Source of the DNA: Cyprinodon diabolis
Lineage: Eukaryota; Chordata; Actinopteri; Cyprinodontiformes; Cyprinodontidae
DNA: 64,000 bases
Assembly (NCBI GenBank): GCA_030533445.1
Contig: CM060076.1
Span: 4,096,501 to 4,160,500, forward strand
Direction of reading: 5' to 3'
Under the pieces are notes generated by a model, which made no database searches, was not told where the DNA came from, and saw only the letters and a list, made by a program, of their open reading frames with translations. Shown piece after piece: positions 58,333-64,000 of this stretch. The first letter of the stretch is position 1, and each line of letters begins with the position of its first letter. The position numbers and the translations under genes were made by a program.

Positions 58333-59521
58333 CACTAAATGTTACTAAAAGATGCACTGATTGTGTTATCTGACACGAGGATTTCATGCTTTTGAAATGT
58401 TAGACTCTATAGATCCTCTTCCAAAAGTCGAGGGATTTTAATCTGTTTAACGTGGGTAATGGGAATACTTAGGAATTTGTTAGCATGCTTTCTGATTCCA
58501 CTGAAAGCCACGGAAGATTCAGCCTGAGAGAAACTGCATTATACCTTCAATCCAGCAGTGGGCAATAAAAAAAAGCACCCAACTATTTTTGCGTTTACTT
58601 TCACTGTGAGCTAACAATAAGCAAATTGCATAAAAACGTAAAAAAACTGACATTGATTTTATTTTACTAACCTGCATCTGACCAGAGTTGTTATTTTCTA
58701 ACATCATGATTCATTTAAAATAATAATTTAAAACAGATTTTCCTTGTATTATAATAGTGATTAGGCAAGTTTCTGACATCTCCAGCACAAACAGAAAAAA
58801 ATGTTTTAATCAAAATTCTATATATTAAAGTTATCCCACATGTACAAGGAATTATAACCTTGACTTTATAATCATAAGAAGTAAAAGTTGTAGACAGTGG
58901 ATTCAACTATGTAAGGACTTTAAAACTAATTTTCACAAGTCGATAAAAAGAATCCAACTCGCGCTCTCTCCTGCAGTTCTGCCAGCACTGCCACTATATA
59001 AAAATATATGAAAAGTAGCATCATAATCTTGAACTGACTACACAAGTGCATTTTCCTGTTTAAAAACACCTTAATCCTTTAAAAAGCTAGACCAAAAAAT
59101 AGTTGTCAGATAAATTGCTTTTCTAAAACCTTTCTAAACCAGAATAGTCATTGAAATTTTTGAAAAATGACAAATATAGATTTTTATCAAATCTAATTAG
59201 AAACGTTAACAGTATCATTTGTGATGCATAGGAACTGTCGTGCAATTTATTCTACATTTTATTGTTCATTACATGTGTCTGACTGTATAAGTTGTGTTTT
59301 TCAAAAGCAAAAATATCACACTGATGATGTAGAGGTCTCAAATACCCATGTTTCAAAAATGACGCAGTGGGTGTTAAAGAATTAAAATGATTGTTTTATG
59401 TTAAAATAATCAAAGGGTAATGAAAAACTAACTGATCAACTTTATGGCTGCATTTAGAAGGGATATCCTTTTACAGAGCGGCAACACTGCCATGACAGCA
59501 GGGGACTCTTCTGCTGTCTAT
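58333..59521. other. Intron 3, unassigned
   Basis: AT-rich DNA, no gene or named repeat recognised. Confidence 0.4.
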
Positions 59522-59800
59522 ACAAAAGTAAGCCAAGGCAAATTTATTCATATAGCACAATTAAGTACAACACTTCAAAAAGGTTTACATGAAAATAGAT
59601 GAAAAATAAAAGCAGAATAGAAGTAAAAAAAAAAAAAGAGAACATGATAAAAGTAGGTAATAAAACAAATAACAATTCGACCATGACATTAAAGTTATAA
59701 TATATAAGTTAACAGTTTAACTTCAACAGTCAAAGTTTGACATAAGAACTCTGGCTTTTAGCCCTTTTATAGTCGTCTTGGAGTTTGTTCCAGAGAAGTA
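59522..59800 (+). repeat. Dispersed fish repeat (AAGGCAAATTTATT type)
   Basis: AAGGCAAATTTATTCATATA, then AGCACAATTAAGTACAACAC. I know this start from a common teleost repeat similar in layout to repeat X. Confidence 0.45.
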
Positions 59801-59883
59801 GGCTTTATTTTTATAAAATTATTGCACAGATAACATTTGGAGATGTGCATTAAGCTTGAAACCTTGCTAAAACAATGTACACT

Positions 59884-60160
59884 AAAGGCTGATTTATACT
59901 TCGAAACTAGGTCGTCTGCTTAGGTGTCGTAGTGGAACGCAAAGACGTCCCCTCCCGCTCCGCAGTCATTCTGGTGCACCTCTCCCAAATTGTAGGTGAC
60001 AGTGGAGGCCTCTGATTGGTAAAATCTACATCCGCTTGTCTGCTTGTTTTGTTTGTATGACCGCAAAAAAAGCCTGCAGCAGAGAAACTGTGTTCTTTCG
60101 TCTCTGGTGCTCCAATCGTCAAGACTTTGGAATCTCAAAGGTCTCCTGTAAATTCGAAGA
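59884..60160. mobile_element. Possible Harbinger-like fragment
   Basis: GGCTGATTTATACTTCG resembles a Harbinger-type end, and the following GC-rich stretch differs in composition from its flanks. The second end is not found. Confidence 0.35.
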
Positions 60161-60554
60161 GAAATGTTGCAGAATTATATGTTTTGCGATATTCAGAAAT
60201 TAGCCACTAGGTCTACTTAGTGTTTGGTTGGTCTGCAGATTATTGCCGTGGCCTCTGGCTTTTCATCATGTTGTCTCCCAGGTGTGAATCTTAGGAGAGA
60301 TTCATTTTAAATAGTTTGAGAGTATGTGATGTAAGAACTTTGTCCCCAAGAACAGTTGGGGACAGGATCACACATCCGTGAAAGTTTTTTTTTTATTTTT
60401 TTCTTTAACGACCGACCCTTTCACAATCATAGACAGATTTCATATATTACAGGCTAACGATGGAACCAAACAACCTGCTCTTCAGCTTCAATTTGCATGT
60501 TTCCAAGCAATACAAGGCCATGTCTATATAAAGCCTTAAACTCACTGCGGATCC

Positions 60555-60690
60555 AGACATTTGAATTGAGAAACCTTCCTGGAGGGGAAGCGAAACGTCT
60601 TCAAACCTTGGAAACCAAGTCCAGTGGATTGTTTTTAAACTTTTACAGAAGGACTATGACCTGGATGACTGAGAATCTTCATCAGCACCC
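60555..60690 (+). repeat. Dispersed repeat shared with 677-760 and 28.5-30.4 kb
   Basis: GAAGCGAAACGTCTTCAAAC, CCAAGTCCAGTGGATTG and ACTATGACCTGGATGACTGA. Confidence 0.6.
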
Positions 60691-60933
60691 TGTGGAAGTG
60701 TCTTATGGGAGAGTTTTGTGAGCGGGGGTTGCAGGAGCTTGGAAAGGAGAGTCTTAGTGCTACTATTGTTTTCCTAAAGTGCTTCGTAAGTAGTTAAAGG
60801 GTTATGTCTTAGTGCACAGGGATCCAGTGCTGGTTGAAAATCCTCCTGAGTTTTTCAGAGACTCCAGCAACAAGGGTTATGTCTAAGACCACCTCCTCTG
60901 TTGTAAACCCTCCCAAAGCTCTCGATTTACCAA

Positions 60934-61370
60934 TCAGTCTACGTTCCCACCCTCACCTATGGTCATGAGACCTGGGTGATGACTGAAAGAATAAGATTGT
61001 GAATACAAGTCGCCAAAATGAGTTTTCTTCGCAGGGTGGCTGGGCGCACCCTTCGAGATGGGGGGAGGAGCTTGGAGTAGATTCGTTGCTCCTCCACGTC
61101 GAAAAGAGCCAGCTGAGGTGCCCTCCTGGTCGCCTCCCTCAGGAGGTGTTCCAGACATTTCCCATTGGGAGGAGGCCTCGTGGAAGGCCCAGGACACGCT
61201 GGAGGGACTATGTCTCTGAGCTGGCCTGGTGTCGCCTCAGGGTCCCCCCGGAGCAGATGGAGGAAGTGTGTGTGGATCAGGAAGTCTGGGCATCTCTGCC
61301 TAATCTGCTGCCTCTGTGACCCCGCTCTGGATAAAGCTGAAGAAAATGGTGTTTACTGAAATATATCATC
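60934..61370 (+). mobile_element. RTE/Rex3-like LINE 3' fragment
   Basis: Over two frames the + strand reads YPHLWS-type start, then MSFLRRVAGRTL, PPGRLPQEVFQTFPIGRRPR and GRPRTRWRDYVSELAW. This is the C-terminal end of the LINE protein known from fish Rex3/RTE elements. Shifts and a missing 5' part make it inactive. Confidence 0.7.
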
Positions 61371-62084
61371 ATATTTATGAAGAGGTAAAGAAAAGCTAAG
61401 ACGAATACAAAGTCTGCTCATAGCTCTGTTTAAATAACAAAGTAAAAAAAAACACCCATGTAACATTGCTCCTCCGTACTTAAAGGAAACGCCCACTTTA
61501 TTAAATTAAACATAAATTCTGTAACTTCTTATAGCACCAAGATTGCCCATTATAAGTGAAATATCTTCTTAATCACTTCATAACAGAACTTCATCCCTCT
61601 CCCTTATCAGTATGCTTTATAGGGGACGTTTCAAAGCAGATATTTTCAATTCCTCATTTGTTAGTTCTCCTAGTTCTACTTTTTTTCACCAGGCTATTCT
61701 GTCCTCCTCAGCCTGTCCCTACGGCAGGGTAACATCACCCTCCTTCTCATCTGAATCCATCTTCTCTATGCCTTCCTGCTGCTTCATTCACACTTGTGAT
61801 ACAAACTGAATGTTATTTTGATCAATTTGGCTGTGCCCACTTAGGGGCTTTTTAGCCATTTTTCTCCTAAGCATTTCTGCTTAGTTTGTTTCTGGTTTAC
61901 TATTCATTTCCACAACTAGAACTTCTGAATGCTGGCCCCCCTTCAATCACCCAAAATATTTAAATGGAGTTTGGAAAGGAGGGTCCAAACTTTTAGATGT
62001 GACCATTGCCTTACACACATCTGACACATCTGAAATGAAATGACACATCTGAAATGAAATGGCTAAGCCGGTTTTTCAGTGTAG
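61371..62084. other. Intron 3, unassigned
   Basis: No gene or named repeat recognised. Confidence 0.4.
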
Positions 62085-62512
62085 TCCTGTTTCTCTGACT
62101 GTGACTGGCTGGATGTTCTCTCTTCATCCTGTGGCATGGGAGCTGGCTCGGAGCTCGTCTGCCTGGCTGTGTGTTTCCGGGCTGTGGCTGCCTTTACAGC
62201 TGCTTTTTGTATCTCTGCTTCTGTCTCCTTGAACCCCAGTCGGCCTCAGCAGATGGGCGCTCACACTGATCCTGGTTCTGCTGGAGGTTTCTTCCTGTTA
62301 AAAGGGAGTTTTTCCTCTCCACTGTCGCTACACATGCTTAGTGTGAGGGATTGTATTTGAGTCAATGATTCGATGCAATCAGCTGGTTTTCCTTAGATAA
62401 AACACTTTTAACCAATTTGACTGGATGATCTAGGGAACTGTTAAGTGCCATGAAATGATGTGTTGTGAATTGGCGCTATGGAAATCAACTTAATTGAACT
62501 GAATTGAATTAA
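62085..62512 (-). repeat. Dispersed repeat X, reverse orientation
   Basis: GGTTCTGCTGGAGGTTTCTT, AAAAGGGAGTTTTTCCTCTC and, at the end, TTGAACTGAATTGAATT. This is the reverse of the copies at 17199 and 37077. Confidence 0.6.
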
Positions 62513-64000
62513 ACCAGTTCAGTAGAAGCAGTAAAGCTTTGCAGAAATCTGCTTATGAGTTCATAGAGGAACTAGCTGTGTTTAAGGATGGATGCACCAA
62601 AAAGTTTTATTTATACCGACCCTCCAGGACTAGAGTTTAATACCAGAAATCTTGTCCAAAGAGGAAAAGTCAAAGATCTCTGAACTTCAACCCTAAATGA
62701 CTATGATGTCTCATTCACTTATTTCTGGCTCATATGTAAAAACGCGGTTATTTAAGCAGACACATTGTTGTCGTTGCTACTTCACTGTATAATTCAGTGG
62801 AATATTGTTTAAAATCAGGCACTGTTTTAACTTTCATGGGCTGACCCAGCTGTCTGATAAATTTCTTACAGTATGTTGTTGCTCGCACTCAGACCACAAT
62901 CGTAGTCGGCGGTTTTTCTGCAGAAGAATTTGGGAATAAATCGTCTTCCACAGGGAGTGATGATGATGAAATATTACAGGTTGAGATGGAAAGTAAAGAG
63001 GCTGTTTGGACTGCTGCTTTACAGCAGAGGGGAAAAAACAAACTATACTGACTTTTAGCTTCATGGAGAGAGGGATCCATGTAGAAGATGTAGGATTAGA
63101 TGGTGTCTACATTTTCTAAAGCGTACAACACTCAATCCATATTAAATTCCAGCTGACAGCTGTGAGGTAGTTTGGTTGAGGATCAGCAAGGTGAACAAAA
63201 AAAAAACAGCATCAGCCACCGGTTCCAAATTCCTCTGAGGATTTTTTTTAGCACTTTTCACTCTGACAAGCATCTCCCTGAGCTTCCAAGAACTCAGTGC
63301 TTGTATAACAAATTGGCGCAACACCTGCACTTGAGTGGACCAAGCCACAATTAAACAGGTAGAAAAACAGAAAGTCTAAACAGAAAATTGTTATGCAATT
63401 ATGCAAAATAAACAATGTAATACGAGATCATTCAAAAAGTTAGTTTAATTAAAAGGAAACAAAGCATTACTCCAAAGGAAACCCTCTAAATGATAAAACC
63501 CAGCAAGGTTATCAATGACATCATCTGGCCAATTTAGCAGGAAATACTGGGACAGATTTTGGTGAATAAAAAGGAAAACAAATACCATGAATATACTTTG
63601 AAACAAAATACACAAGTTCAACCAATAATCCAGAAGTAGTAGCTTTAACCTAAACATATAAATAGATGGAAACTGCAACATAATGATAACACAAACAAAC
63701 CCGGGATAATAAGTGAATCAAAGTTGCAAACTAATGTTTAAATTTATGGATTATGAATCAGAAATAATAATAAGGGACACGCGGTGAACACAAACTGAAC
63801 CACTTTGTCACAACAGCAAAGTTTCTTTTTGCTCAGCCTTTAAGGTAAACTTTATTTAGTCAAAAGCATCTTAATGAGTGAAACAGACGGTTTGGGAAAC
63901 TATCCAGGTGTCTCCCATGTTACCCAGGGTATGAGCAATACTCCATAAATCATAACTGGACATCAGAGAAGAATGTTGCAACATTTTTGGAACTTCTTGT
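62513..64000. other. Intron 3, unassigned to window end
   Basis: No gene, no receptor exon and no transposon ends recognised. Confidence 0.4.

Larger units (their letters stand above)
54576..64000 (+). other. nmbr: nmbr intron 3, open at the window end
   Basis: From the donor at 54576 to the window end I find no frame with the TM6 (CWFPNH) or TM7 (NP-x2-Y type) motifs, so the final exon should lie further downstream. The intron would be longer than 9.4 kb. Confidence 0.7.

Noticed and set aside
54576..64000. Final nmbr exon within the window
   Set aside because: No frame with TM6 or TM7 motifs of the family was found on the + strand, so it is assumed to lie outside.
1..64000. tRNA, rRNA or snRNA genes
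   Set aside because: I saw no A-box/B-box pair with a cloverleaf and no rRNA words. A covariance-model scan would settle this.

Overview
The window looks like nuclear DNA of a ray-finned fish. One vertebrate G-protein-coupled receptor gene is spread over large introns. Most of the rest is teleost-type interspersed repeats: a chromodomain Ty3/gypsy element, LINE tails of L2- and RTE-like type, and short hAT, Harbinger and TTAA-target elements. The species cannot be named from what is visible.

The only host protein-coding gene I can support is nmbr, the neuromedin-B receptor (bombesin receptor family), on the + strand. Exon 1 (10859-11286) carries the N-terminus to TM3, exon 2 (52125-52266) carries TM4, and exon 3 (54360-54575) carries extracellular loop 2 to intracellular loop 3. 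The last exon (TM6, TM7, tail) is not seen and should lie beyond 64000. Intron 1 is 40.8 kb. The stretch that I know as one exon in mammals is split here by a 2.1-kb phase-0 intron in extracellular loop 2.

Region by region: 1-3979 is mostly unassigned DNA with two strong foldbacks and a captured piece of gypsy pol. At 3980-4709 lies a solo LTR, followed at once by a complete but defective chromodomain gypsy element (4739-9765, minus strand) with matching LTRs and a 5-bp target duplication. The nmbr promoter, 5' region and exon 1 occupy about 10.4-11.3 kb. Intron 1 (11.3-52.1 kb) holds four TTAA-flanked elements with a broken THAP domain, three elements with about 9-bp target duplications and a fossil RecQ-like helicase start, and a 20-bp EcoRI-palindrome minisatellite with a 100-bp higher-order repeat. 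It also holds several solo LTRs, LINE tails, a Tc1-like transposase fossil and a nested stack at 28.5-31.2 kb. Introns 2 and 3 (52.3-64 kb) hold further hAT/Harbinger-like elements and an RTE-like LINE end.

The genes do not form a pathway; this is one receptor gene embedded in mobile DNA. The most testable observations are the extra nmbr intron, the THAP elements that carry a CTCF-consensus match beside a CRE palindrome at the same spacing in all four copies, the helicase-fossil elements, and the possible self-priming site of the gypsy element. I found no tRNA, rRNA, CRISPR array or operon.
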